Positions 26,743-35,537 of a DNA stretch of 64,000 bases are shown in pieces; the first letter of the stretch is position 1; the number at the start of each line of letters is the position of its first letter. Source of the stretch: Balneola sp. Lineage in GTDB: Bacteria > Bacteroidota > Rhodothermia > Balneolales > Balneolaceae. The stretch lies in NCBI GenBank assembly GCA_003712055.1, contig RHLJ01000005.1:124001-188000 (forward strand), written 5' to 3'. The notes below the pieces were generated by a model, which was given only the letters and a program-made list of their open reading frames with translations, did not search any database and was not told where the DNA came from. A program made the position numbers and the translations under genes.

Positions 26743-27024
26743 CTAGGTTACATCTCGGAATTCTTCTTTATTTCTGCGGAACACCACCCTTGCATAAGGG
26801 CATAATGGAAGAATTTTTAGATTTTTTTCTCTGGCATAATCAACCGAATGAAAAACCAAAGCCTTTCCCAATCCTTCTCCTTTATGAGATTCATTAACCT
26901 CAGTATGATCAAGGATTATCCGATAATCTCCGTTTCGGGTATAGGTCAATTCAGCAATTCGTTCTCCGTTTTCTTCGATGTAGAAAGATCCTTTGGTATT
27001 TGATTCTTCGTGCTGTATGTTCAT
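26743..27024 (-). CDS. Small GNAT-type N-acetyltransferase (YidJ/Gtn10-like)
   Basis: A 93-residue single-domain protein matching the small GNAT family: GSFYIEENGERIAELTY (strands), LDHTEVNESHKGEGLGKALV (acetyl-CoA loop, K-G-E-G-L-G-K) and ILPLCPYARVVFRRNKEE, where the CPYA-x-x-x motif is diagnostic. Acetyl-CoA binding is likely; the acceptor is unknown. It is a lone gene, head to head with the TTG-started gene at 27060 with only 35 bases between them. Confidence 0.85.
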   Translation of the reverse strand: MNIQHEESNTKGSFYIEENGERIAELTYTRNGDYRIILDHTEVNESHKGEGLGKALVFHSVDYAREKNLKILPLCPYARVVFRRNKEEFRDVT

Positions 27025-27059
27025 TTCTTCAGGTTTATTTGTAAATAAAGTACACCATT

Positions 27060-27947
27060 TTGAGTAAGATCGTTTGGCTTGTCACAATTTTAATATTTGT
27101 GCCCACAGATTTTGTTTTTGCACAAAGTTCTCGTCCAAAAGCAATAAGATTACAGGAATATAAAAGGATAGATCAGCCAGCAAGGAATGAGGTGTCAGGT
27201 ATGGTAAAGAGTAGAACCTTTGACGATACCTTTTGGGTACATGGTGATTCCGGTACTAAAGACCGAATCTTTGCAATTGATTTTGAAGGTAGGATAAAGT
27301 CTGACGATGATGATTATGAAGGAGCTAAATTACTAGGAGTAGATAATGAGGATTGGGAGGATATAGCTTTTTTTGATGACAGCACCTTAATAGTAGCAGA
27401 TGTAGGGAATAACTGCCATTGCAGAGAAGACCTTAAGCTCCTCTTGATTAAAGAGCCCGATCCCAATGATCCTGAAGTGAGCGTCCGGGAAAGTTATTGG
27501 ATTCAGTACCCCAAGCGAACGGGATTATTAGGTCTGTTTATTGAGGATAATTATAATTCCGAAGCTGTTTTTACATTGGATGGGCAAATACATCTGATAC
27601 AGAAAAATGAAGGTGGTGGAGAAGCTGGGATTTTTGTTTTGGAAAACCCGAGTATTGATTCAGTAAATATTTTAACTAAGGTAGGCTCTTTTCCTTTTAG
27701 GGGTCAGGTAACAGCGGCAGATATAAGCGAAGACGAATCCATGCTTGCGGTGTTAACCTATCGTAGTGTGTGGCTCTTTAAGCTTTCTGAAAAAAACTTA
27801 TTTGAAGGAGATATTTTTTGGGTACCTATTAGGGGAGTAGAACAAGTAGAGTCAATCGCATTTTCCGGAAATAGCTTAATCATTGCTGAAGAAAATGGTG
27901 ATTTATACGAATTACCAATTTCGGATATCCCGGAATATAAAAATTAG
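27060..27947 (+). CDS. Exported beta-propeller-like protein of unknown function
   Basis: A 295-residue protein starting at TTG, which gives a complete signal peptide (1-21, TDFVFAQ); no better ATG exists nearby. Motifs such as SGMVKSRTFDDTFWVHGDSG, DWEDIAFFDDSTLIVADVGNN and ESIAFSGNSLIIAEENGDLYEL recur as WD/NHL-like strands, indicating a single-domain beta-propeller in the periplasm or outside. No catalytic residues are obvious. The Asp-rich loops could bind calcium, which is a guess. Confidence 0.7.
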   Translation: MSKIVWLVTILIFVPTDFVFAQSSRPKAIRLQEYKRIDQPARNEVSGMVKSRTFDDTFWVHGDSGTKDRIFAIDFEGRIKSDDDDYEGAKLLGVDNEDWEDIAFFDDSTLIVADVGNNCHCREDLKLLLIKEPDPNDPEVSVRESYWIQYPKRTGLLGLFIEDNYNSEAVFTLDGQIHLIQKNEGGGEAGIFVLENPSIDSVNILTKVGSFPFRGQVTAADISEDESMLAVLTYRSVWLFKLSEKNLFEGDIFWVPIRGVEQVESIAFSGNSLIIAEENGDLYELPISDIPEYKN

Positions 27948-28124
27948 TTTAAAACGTACTGTAATTTAATTGATTCTTGATATCGTTGGTTCTGAAAATT
28001 TAAGGTTAATAAACTGAAAATATTTCTTTATCGAAGGAATGGTTTATATATATTGTTACAGTTCCAAATTCAATTTGTAACGAAAAGAGATTACTCTCTT
28101 TCGATTAATTCGAGAGATTATAAA

Positions 28125-29216
28125 ATGTCAAGACTTACCCTTCTGCTATATTTATTGATTTCGACTTTATTTATAGGATGCTCATTGTTTGAGAATGAGC
28201 AAGAATTAATTGGAGAGTGGGAATCAATAGGACTTCCGGTTACAGCAGCGTACGATCTTTTTTTATATGATGGTACTTTATATGCTGCTACTGGTCATGA
28301 TGGGTTATACTCTAAGAAAATAACAGACAACTCTACCGATTGGAATTATTTAGGTTTAGAAATAAAAAATGATGAAAGATTTTTTGGTTCAGGTGTTCAG
28401 CAGGTAGATGTATATGATGAATTATTAACTGTTCGATATGTTGGGCCACCAATAATTGACGATAGTACAAGAATAGGTGTATTGAGGTCTAATGATTTTG
28501 GAGAAAATTGGTTTTCATTAGATAATGGATTGAGACTCTCTATTTTTAACGAAAGTCACTCAATTCGATTATCCCGGTCTCCAAATAATCCAAATATTAT
28601 ATTATCTGCCAGCTTTGGATTGACATTCTATTCTCATGATAATGGGCTTAGATGGAACTACAATGCTTCGGATAGTTCGATAATTGGTGGAACACAACTT
28701 TACAGAGGTTACACTTGGCATCCAGAAAAAGAGAATGAGGTTTGGTCGTTTGGAGAGAGTAATTTTTTCCTTCCTTATATTGGTAAGTCGCAAGATTATG
28801 GGAAAAATTGGAGTTTTTTTTCTGTACCCGATTTGTTAAATGATCAAGGTATTTATTCATTAATTTTTGACTCTAGTCATCATAATATTTTTTATGTAGG
28901 TACTTCTACTGGTTTTTACAAAGCAATAATTGTCAACATAGATAATGAGGTTGAAGAGATTAAATTTGAATCAATCTTTCGTAATCAGGGCGATGGTTAT
29001 TTTTATCAAATCAAAGAGCGAAAATTAAGACCTGGTAACCTATTTATTTCGTCAGGAAGGTATATTTATATTTTTAATACCACGACTCAAAAGGTAAATC
29101 TAATTGAGATACCGTCGAGTTTAAGCTATATATATGATTTAGTAGTGGATGAAGAAAGAGATTTACTATTCGCTTCAGGAGAAGGAGGAATTTACAAAGC
29201 TAAATTAAACTCTTAA
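28125..29216 (+). CDS. Lipoprotein with BNR/sortilin-like propeller repeats
   Basis: I use the ATG at 28125 (363 residues) because it gives a typical lipoprotein signal (LLLYLLISTLFIGC); an in-frame TTG at 28053 would add 24 hydrophilic residues. The mature part has repeated SNDFGENWFSL, SHDNGLRWNY and SQDYGKNWSF motifs, the Asp-box/BNR pattern (S-x-D-x-G-x-x-W) of sialidase/VPS10-type propellers, but no sialidase catalytic Arg triad could be recognised. It opens an AT-rich block (28.0-33.8 kb). Likely surface or periplasmic; function unknown. Confidence 0.75.
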   Translation: MSRLTLLLYLLISTLFIGCSLFENEQELIGEWESIGLPVTAAYDLFLYDGTLYAATGHDGLYSKKITDNSTDWNYLGLEIKNDERFFGSGVQQVDVYDELLTVRYVGPPIIDDSTRIGVLRSNDFGENWFSLDNGLRLSIFNESHSIRLSRSPNNPNIILSASFGLTFYSHDNGLRWNYNASDSSIIGGTQLYRGYTWHPEKENEVWSFGESNFFLPYIGKSQDYGKNWSFFSVPDLLNDQGIYSLIFDSSHHNIFYVGTSTGFYKAIIVNIDNEVEEIKFESIFRNQGDGYFYQIKERKLRPGNLFISSGRYIYIFNTTTQKVNLIEIPSSLSYIYDLVVDEERDLLFASGEGGIYKAKLNS

Positions 29217-29230
29217 TCAAGGAGAAATCA

Positions 29231-29302
29231 ATGAGAATTAAAGAACAAATAATCTTACTAATCGCACTTTGTACTCATAATTTTTTACATAAAAACAACT
29301 AG
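29231..29302 (+). CDS. Possible 23-residue peptide or gene remnant
   Basis: A very short frame that starts at an ATG preceded by an AAGGAG site 7 bases upstream, and encodes a Lys/Ile/Leu-rich hydrophobic segment beginning MRIKEQIILLIALC before a stop. It looks like the signal peptide of a decayed exported protein, or a leader peptide in the AT-rich block. Nothing confirms translation. Confidence 0.25.
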   Translation: MRIKEQIILLIALCTHNFLHKNN

Positions 29303-29331
29303 TATCAGTTCCTAATTATTTATGGGTATAC

Positions 29332-30414
29332 ATGAGAAATAGATTATTTTTTTTAACAACAATATCCATTGTATGCTATGCATGTAATGTTACCGAAACT
29401 TCAACTGAGAACTGTTTTGATCAATCTTTTAAGAGTATAATTATAGCTTTTGAAAGTGGGTTAAATTCATCTGTTAGAGTTTATAATAATGATCTAAGTG
29501 AAATTGAATTTCAAGATGCAGATTTATATAGTTCTCCTTTTCATATATTTAGATCTAATGATTTTTATTACTACACCTATTCAGATTCAGACTCAACAAG
29601 TTTATTTGTTAAGCGTTTGGTATCAAATAACGAAAGAATTGGTAGCGTATCTTTAAATAAGGGTTCTTCGCTTCAAAGAATTGATTCTATTAATGAAATA
29701 TATACTACTTTTTTTTATTCCCCACAGGAACTTATAGTAACAAATGATACTATTATTAATAGAGAAGTTGATTTTGTGACTCATGCAATTTATGAAGATC
29801 AGGATAGATACTTTGGTGTTAATAGAGAAGCTGGAGAGTTTAGATTAGTAGAATTTCAAGATCACGACACTTTACAAATTGCAGGAATCAGTAATCTCAT
29901 CAATAGACATGTTAATGCCCCGAGTTATATTCTAAGTATGGTATATCAATCCCAGGATGAAAGATTGATAATAACCGTTGAAGATATTTCAAATGCTCCA
30001 GATACCTATTTAATCGATATTGATTTAAAGAGTGGAGAATCAAAATCATTTAAAGTTGGTGATCATTCAAGATTAATTATTGAAGAAATGTCTAATATAA
30101 TTTTATTAACTCATCAGCTAACATATAGGTTAAATTCAGAACCAGTTGAATATGTACATTATTATGATACTGCAAATAAGACTATCAAGGTTTTTACGAA
30201 TTTAGGAGTTTCAGAGAGAGTTACAGGATATTATGTACAAGATATAGTTGTAACAAATTGTAGCGCTTTCGTTGCTACCATCGAAGTTGAAAACGATGGG
30301 TTTACTTTAAAAGTAAGACAATATGATTTTCAGGGAATTATGAAAAGAGAGGTTGAAATCAAACAGATTTACCCTGGTCAAGAATATATGAGATCAATAT
30401 TGATATTAAATTAA
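29332..30414 (+). CDS. Lipoprotein of unknown function, AT-rich block
   Basis: A 360-residue protein with lipobox VCYAC (Cys18). The mature part is rich in Asn, Ser, Asp and beta-strand patterns, resembling the 6-bladed propeller proteins common in this phylum, but I recognise no family or active site. Codon use is strongly biased to A/T-ending codons, like its neighbours and unlike the genes on either side of the block. It is followed 17 bases later by the subtilase, which has a good ribosome site, so the two are likely co-transcribed. Confidence 0.65.
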   Translation: MRNRLFFLTTISIVCYACNVTETSTENCFDQSFKSIIIAFESGLNSSVRVYNNDLSEIEFQDADLYSSPFHIFRSNDFYYYTYSDSDSTSLFVKRLVSNNERIGSVSLNKGSSLQRIDSINEIYTTFFYSPQELIVTNDTIINREVDFVTHAIYEDQDRYFGVNREAGEFRLVEFQDHDTLQIAGISNLINRHVNAPSYILSMVYQSQDERLIITVEDISNAPDTYLIDIDLKSGESKSFKVGDHSRLIIEEMSNIILLTHQLTYRLNSEPVEYVHYYDTANKTIKVFTNLGVSERVTGYYVQDIVVTNCSAFVATIEVENDGFTLKVRQYDFQGIMKREVEIKQIYPGQEYMRSILILN

Positions 30415-30431
30415 ATATATAGAGGAGAATT

Positions 30432-33400
30432 ATGAAGAAATCACTATCAATTTTATTATTTACGCTTTTAGGTTTTTCCATTGGAAAAACTCAGCAGATT
30501 TCAATCACCGACAAAGTTCATTCATATCTTATAAACGGACAATTATCATCTAATTATAAAGGTATTTATGATGAGCCTAAAAATGTAACTTTTGTCGATT
30601 CTGTGTCTTACGCTAAAATACCAAGTCAAGAACTAATCGGGAGAAAAATAGTACAGCTGAATACGCACTTAATAAATGGTCATGAAGTTAAAACAAATGG
30701 AAGTATTGTAATCCAAGCAGACATTAATAATGTACCAAAAGATATAACTTATAAAAGACTTGGAAAGTCAGACTTAATAATTGTTGATATAATTTCAACT
30801 TCTTTTTCAAGTCTAGAGGATGCGTATTCACATTGGCAGGATCAAAATTGGGTTAAATCAATATCATATGATTATATCGCTAACATAAGCTTACAAAATG
30901 ATCCTTTTTATCAAAATCAATACTATTTAAAAAATACAGGGCAATTTGGAGGAACTTCTGGTATTGATATTAATTACGAAGCAGCATGGGAGCTTGTAAG
31001 TGAGTATAGCGATGATATCCTTGTTGCTGTTATTGATGATGGTTTAGAGCCTCATAATGATTTGGAAGATCAATTTGGAAATAGTAGAATTATAGGAGGA
31101 TATACTCCTGCGACAAATGGTAATGGAGCACCCGCATTAAATACTGATTATCATGGAGTAGCCGTTGCGGGAATAATTGGTGCTTCAAGGAATAATAATC
31201 TCATTAGAGGGATTTCTCCAGATGTTGAATTTCTATCAGTCAACATCTTTGCTCCAAATACCACTGAAAGTGATATTGCAGCAGGAATTATTTGGGCTGT
31301 TGATAATGGTGCGAGAGTGATAAATAATTCTTGGGGGGCTAATGTACCAGGTTTTTATTCTATTACAATTGTAAACGCAATCAATTATGCTATAAATAAT
31401 GATGTGACTGTTGTTTTTTCTTCTGGAAATGATGGATATGTTACCTTTCCCTCAAATGTTGCTGGAGTAATAACTGTCTCTGCTATTGATAATGATGGGA
31501 ATATCTCAAGCTATGTAGGAAGCGGAAGTGAAATCGATTTTGTTGCACCGTCAGGTGAACCTAACGGTGTAGGTAATGTATATACTTTGGACAGGGAAGG
31601 ATCATCTGGTGAATCAAATACTGACTATTTAACGGATTTTGGTGGAACTTCTGCTACAGCACCACAAGTCTCTGGAGTAATTGCTTTAATGCTTTCAATT
31701 GATCCAAGCCTAACAAGGACTGAAATTTTGAATATTTTGAGTAATACAGCAGAGGATTACGGTTCAACTGGAAAGGATAATATATATGGATATGGGTTAA
31801 TTAATGCTACAGCAGCTTTGTACCAAGTTGAAAGAGGGTTAGTAGAAAATAAGATTTCAAGTTTTGAATCTCTAAATAGTACTGCATCAGGCTCAAATTT
31901 GTCCAGAAGAAGTGTTTACGAATCAAGTACTGGGGCTTACCATAATCTTTTTGAATCAGGAAGTGAAATAGTTTATTTCAAAAGACTACCTTGGATGACG
32001 ACACAGCCAATAATCATTTCCGAAAATCAAACGACTGAGTATGGAGAAAATTTTAATCCAAATATAACAATTGATACAAACGGAAATCTTCATGCTGTTT
32101 GGGAGAGAAAAGCCTATGGATCTGATCAGTGGAAAGTTTATTATTCAAAAAGTACAAATGATGGGGTTACATGGAGTACACCTGTTTCAGTATCACCTGT
32201 TGGTTCAGAGCCAATGAATCCCCAGATTGTCGCTTATGACGCTCAATACGATAATGAGATGATGCTCACTTACTATTATTTTGATAGGATAAGAGCAAAA
32301 ATGTATAATTTTTCAACAGGTACTTGGGAAAATTGGGCGGCTTGGAGTAATAATGGCATATATAACCCAGGGATTGACGCAATACCTGGTACTGATAGTT
32401 ACACTAAAAAATTTACATCAATAGCTTCAGATAGATACGGTTATACGAAGATGAATATCGTATATGCAGATGAGGCTAATAATCATATTTATTACAGAAA
32501 ATTAGACGACTTTTCAGATTGGGGCCAATACACTAATATGTCTTCCATAGTCCCGGGTACAGCTGATCACCATTCACCAAGTTTAAGTAACGATCCATCA
32601 TATACTTCAGGAGCTTCTCCTGCAATACATTTAGCTTGGACAAGAACTACAGGTACTGGAACAGGGCTATATGATAATAAGGTAATTCATAGATGGTCTT
32701 CAAGTCAGTGGAGTTGGCCAAGTGTTTATTATACAACGTATTATCAATCACAAACTAAACCTACAATCTCTGGTGTTGGTAGCACAGGTAGTTATGAAGC
32801 ATATTTAATATGGGAAATTCAGGGAAATGGTGGTATTGCTAGGCAGTACTTTAATGGATCGAGTTGGTCATCTCCGGTAACAATAACAAGTAATGGTAAA
32901 TATCCTTCGCTTTCAACAGGAGGAAATCAAACTAAGTACATTTATACCGATGAGAATGGACCGTTCTATGATGTCACTTTAAGCAGTCAAACCTTATCCA
33001 AGGTTGTAGCTGAAGATCCTAATTTTAGTCCCGATAAGATGGTATATAAGCGAGCTATTTCATTTATGGACTCAACTGGGAGCTTTATACAATTTACTGT
33101 TCATAATGTAAAGGAGATTTCTGAACAAGGATTTACTAATGATAAAACACTAAAGCCGATTGATCAACACGAGGTGGATTTGAGTAATTCTAAAGCACTT
33201 GGTGCTCTTAATACTAATGAAGTCTTAGCTGAAGGATCCACACTCGAATTTGAGGTTGAAATCACTGGAAATCAGGTGAGGAGCTTATTTATTGATGGGG
33301 AAATACCTAAAATTTCTACTTTCAATAATACTGATTTATCAAGAAATGGGGAGCCATTAAGTTCAAGATTAGAGTCTCTTTCAGAAGAATCTGCTCCTTT

Positions 33401-33836
33401 AAGATACTCAATTTTAATTGGCTCTGGCTTAGCATCAAAAAGTGACTTATATCTACTTGGATTGGAAAACTACAACTTTAAGGAAGGAGTTTTTGCTAGC
33501 CTTGGTCATATAAATATGCCCAAAGAAGATTCCTCCACTCTGCCAATTGAGACAGTTTTGGTAGAAAACGGTGAGGATAATATCAATTTGTCTGCATATC
33601 CTAATCCATTTAACCCTAGTACCTCTATAAGTTTCACTTTGTCAGAGGCGTCTTTTGTTACATTAAGAGTATTTGATCTGCTTGGAAGAGAGGTCGCAGT
33701 TTTGTTAAACAATCAGATGAAAACTGGCAAGCATAATGTTCTATTTGATGCATCTGGTTTAGCCAGCGGTGTATATCTCTATCGTCTAGAGACTTCGGAT
33801 AAAGTTTTGACCAGTAGATTTACTTTGATTAAATAA
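30432..33836 (+). CDS. Secreted subtilisin-like (S8) protease with T9SS type A sorting domain
   Basis: This 1134-residue protein begins after an AGAGGAG ribosome site. It has a signal peptide (1-20), a pro-region (about 25-165), and an S8 domain with catalytic Asp202 (AVIDDG), His241 (DYHGVAVAG), oxyanion Asn in SSGNDG and Ser407 (GGTSATAPQVSG). A middle region (about 480-880) carries sialidase-like propeller strands (NGNLHAVWERK, NDGVTWSTPVSV). The last 80 residues are a T9SS type A tail with YPNPFNPS, LRVFDLLGREVAVL and SGVYLYRL. It should leave the cell through the type IX system whose SprA is encoded at 43236, with removal or anchoring of the tail. Confidence 0.93.
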   Translation: MKKSLSILLFTLLGFSIGKTQQISITDKVHSYLINGQLSSNYKGIYDEPKNVTFVDSVSYAKIPSQELIGRKIVQLNTHLINGHEVKTNGSIVIQADINNVPKDITYKRLGKSDLIIVDIISTSFSSLEDAYSHWQDQNWVKSISYDYIANISLQNDPFYQNQYYLKNTGQFGGTSGIDINYEAAWELVSEYSDDILVAVIDDGLEPHNDLEDQFGNSRIIGGYTPATNGNGAPALNTDYHGVAVAGIIGASRNNNLIRGISPDVEFLSVNIFAPNTTESDIAAGIIWAVDNGARVINNSWGANVPGFYSITIVNAINYAINNDVTVVFSSGNDGYVTFPSNVAGVITVSAIDNDGNISSYVGSGSEIDFVAPSGEPNGVGNVYTLDREGSSGESNTDYLTDFGGTSATAPQVSGVIALMLSIDPSLTRTEILNILSNTAEDYGSTGKDNIYGYGLINATAALYQVERGLVENKISSFESLNSTASGSNLSRRSVYESSTGAYHNLFESGSEIVYFKRLPWMTTQPIIISENQTTEYGENFNPNITIDTNGNLHAVWERKAYGSDQWKVYYSKSTNDGVTWSTPVSVSPVGSEPMNPQIVAYDAQYDNEMMLTYYYFDRIRAKMYNFSTGTWENWAAWSNNGIYNPGIDAIPGTDSYTKKFTSIASDRYGYTKMNIVYADEANNHIYYRKLDDFSDWGQYTNMSSIVPGTADHHSPSLSNDPSYTSGASPAIHLAWTRTTGTGTGLYDNKVIHRWSSSQWSWPSVYYTTYYQSQTKPTISGVGSTGSYEAYLIWEIQGNGGIARQYFNGSSWSSPVTITSNGKYPSLSTGGNQTKYIYTDENGPFYDVTLSSQTLSKVVAEDPNFSPDKMVYKRAISFMDSTGSFIQFTVHNVKEISEQGFTNDKTLKPIDQHEVDLSNSKALGALNTNEVLAEGSTLEFEVEITGNQVRSLFIDGEIPKISTFNNTDLSRNGEPLSSRLESLSEESAPLRYSILIGSGLASKSDLYLLGLENYNFKEGVFASLGHINMPKEDSSTLPIETVLVENGEDNINLSAYPNPFNPSTSISFTLSEASFVTLRVFDLLGREVAVLLNNQMKTGKHNVLFDASGLASGVYLYRLETSDKVLTSRFTLIK

Positions 33837-33854
33837 TTACAATGAATAAGGAAA

Positions 33855-33890
33855 GAAAGGGCGTTTCTCAAAGGAATGCTCTTTCCTCTT
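33855..33890. terminator. Possible bidirectional terminator between subtilase and menB
   Basis: GAAAGGGC (33855-33862) pairs with GCTCTTTC (33878-33885), one G-T wobble, across a 15-base loop. Short T-rich runs follow on both strands. Position between two convergent stops supports it. Confidence 0.4.
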
Positions 33891-34725
33891 AAGAAGGGGA
33901 CCTGCCGAATTTCTTCCAATCAGGTTTTCTCTTTTCAAGGAAGGCATTCTTTCCTTCTTCTGCCTCTTCGGTCATATAGGCTAATCTTGTGGCTTCGCCG
34001 GCAAATATCTGTTGACCCACTAACCCATCATCAATCAGGTTAAAGGCAAATTTTAGCATTTTGATTGCGGTAGGGCTCTTAGTAAGTATTTCCTGGGCCC
34101 ATTCGTATGCAGTAGCTTCTAGTTTATCATGGTCTACAACTGCATTAATCATACCCATCTCGTAGGCTTCCTCAGCTGAATAATTTCTTTCCAGAAAGAA
34201 TACCTCTCTAGCTCTTTTCTGGCCAATCTGTCGAGCAAGAAGTGCCGAACCAAAGCCCCCATCAAAACTAGCTACATTTGCATCAGTCTGTTTGAAAGTG
34301 GCATGCTCTCTACTAGCAAGAGTCAAGTCGCAGGTTACGTGCAAACTATGGCCACCACCAACAGCCCATCCAGGCACCACAGCAATCACGACTTTTGGTA
34401 TAAAACGGATAAGTCGTTGAACCTCCAGGATATTTAATCGAGCGATACCATCTCCCGCTTTATAACCCTTTGAGCTACGAGCTCTTTGATCACCTCCCGA
34501 ACAGAAGGCCCATTTTCCATCTTTTTGGGAGGGACCCTCACCTGAAAGTAAGACCACACCAATGTCATTATCTTCTTTTGCATCTTCCAGCGCCTCATAT
34601 AGTTCAAACACGGTTTTTGGGCGGAAGGCATTTCGGACTTCAGGACGATTGAATGCTATTCTGGCAACGCCAGTTAGTTTTTTGTAGGTGATGTCTTCAA
34701 ATTCCTTAACGGTTATCCAGTTCAT
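33889..34725 (-). CDS. menB: 1,4-Dihydroxy-2-naphthoyl-CoA synthase
   Basis: A 278-residue crotonase-fold enzyme that closes the second ring of menaquinone by converting O-succinylbenzoyl-CoA to 1,4-dihydroxy-2-naphthoyl-CoA. MenB hallmarks are RVAFNRPEVRNAFRP, the FCSGGDQR loop, VPGWAVGGGHSLHVTCDLTLAS (oxyanion hole), the DANVASFDGGFGSALLAR active-site segment and the C-terminal EGKNAFLEKRKPDWKKF. Length is typical. It overlaps menH by 4 bases. The downstream men genes usually found beyond menB are missing; an AT-rich block begins there. Confidence 0.96.
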   Translation of the reverse strand: MNWITVKEFEDITYKKLTGVARIAFNRPEVRNAFRPKTVFELYEALEDAKEDNDIGVVLLSGEGPSQKDGKWAFCSGGDQRARSSKGYKAGDGIARLNILEVQRLIRFIPKVVIAVVPGWAVGGGHSLHVTCDLTLASREHATFKQTDANVASFDGGFGSALLARQIGQKRAREVFFLERNYSAEEAYEMGMINAVVDHDKLEATAYEWAQEILTKSPTAIKMLKFAFNLIDDGLVGQQIFAGEATRLAYMTEEAEEGKNAFLEKRKPDWKKFGRSPS

Positions 34726-35537
34726 GAAGGAGAATGATTAGTAATAAATTGATTGATAATGGTAGCACATTTTTTTGGTTGTTCTAAATGAACACGATGG
34801 TTTGCATCTTCAATAATTGCAAGCTCACAGTCTGATATATTCTTTTTCATTGACTGATTTATGCGTAGAAACTTTACATCGTGGGCACCAACAATTAATT
34901 GAACAGGTGATATGAGTTCATTCAACCGGTCTTTTATACAAGGCATGGTTCCTGAACCAAAACCAAGCAGCGAGTTAGCCATCCAATAATGGTTTTGTTT
35001 TTCTTGGATGTTCATGAGCAAGCGTTTTGATTCCGATTGGAGATTTCCATCAAATATTTTCATGGTTTTCCATTTTTCCAGAAAGCCATGAAAATTACCT
35101 TGGATTTGATCTGCTCTAGACGCATCTAATGCCTGCCTTGCTTGCCTCTCAGTCTCTTTTTCAATTCCGAAACTTCCACTTTCCAGAATTAGTCCCTGTA
35201 TTAAATCTGGACGGCAAAGAGCTAATTGTAAAGCCAAACGTGCACCCATGCTATATCCATAAAGAAAAACAGGAGAGGGTAGTTGTTCGCTAATGAGTTT
35301 TGAGAGGTCTGCAACCTGTTCCTTTGTTGAAAAGCGATAATGTAATTCGGCGCCTTCAGTGCTTCCATGACCAAGTAAGTCAATGGTCGTTACGCTAATA
35401 TCGCTGTCTAAGTGCGATTTTAGTGGATTAAATACTAACCCACTGCCAAGGAATCCATGCAACAAAATAAGACTAGGAGCATTGTCTTTAATTTGGCTGT
35501 TCAAATGATAGGATATTCCTCTTACCCGGATATTCAT
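34722..35537 (-). CDS. menH: MenH-like alpha/beta hydrolase (SHCHC synthase)
   Basis: A 271-residue alpha/beta hydrolase with LLHGFLGSG (oxyanion), YGYSMGARLAL (nucleophile Ser96), the acid in LIVGAHDVKF and His in EDANHRVHLEQP (about 247). Its place between menD and menB, overlapping each by 4 bases, supports 2-succinyl-6-hydroxy-2,4-cyclohexadiene-1-carboxylate synthase activity, eliminating pyruvate from SEPHCHC. Some MenH-like hydrolases have other esterase roles, but the operon setting makes that unlikely. Confidence 0.9.
   Translation of the reverse strand: MNIRVRGISYHLNSQIKDNAPSLILLHGFLGSGLVFNPLKSHLDSDISVTTIDLLGHGSTEGAELHYRFSTKEQVADLSKLISEQLPSPVFLYGYSMGARLALQLALCRPDLIQGLILESGSFGIEKETERQARQALDASRADQIQGNFHGFLEKWKTMKIFDGNLQSESKRLLMNIQEKQNHYWMANSLLGFGSGTMPCIKDRLNELISPVQLIVGAHDVKFLRINQSMKKNISDCELAIIEDANHRVHLEQPKKCATIINQFITNHSPS

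Noticed and set aside
26676-26897. 73-residue plus-strand frame after dnaJ
   Set aside because: It runs through the degenerate repeat and over the antisense of the GNAT gene, with no family resemblance.
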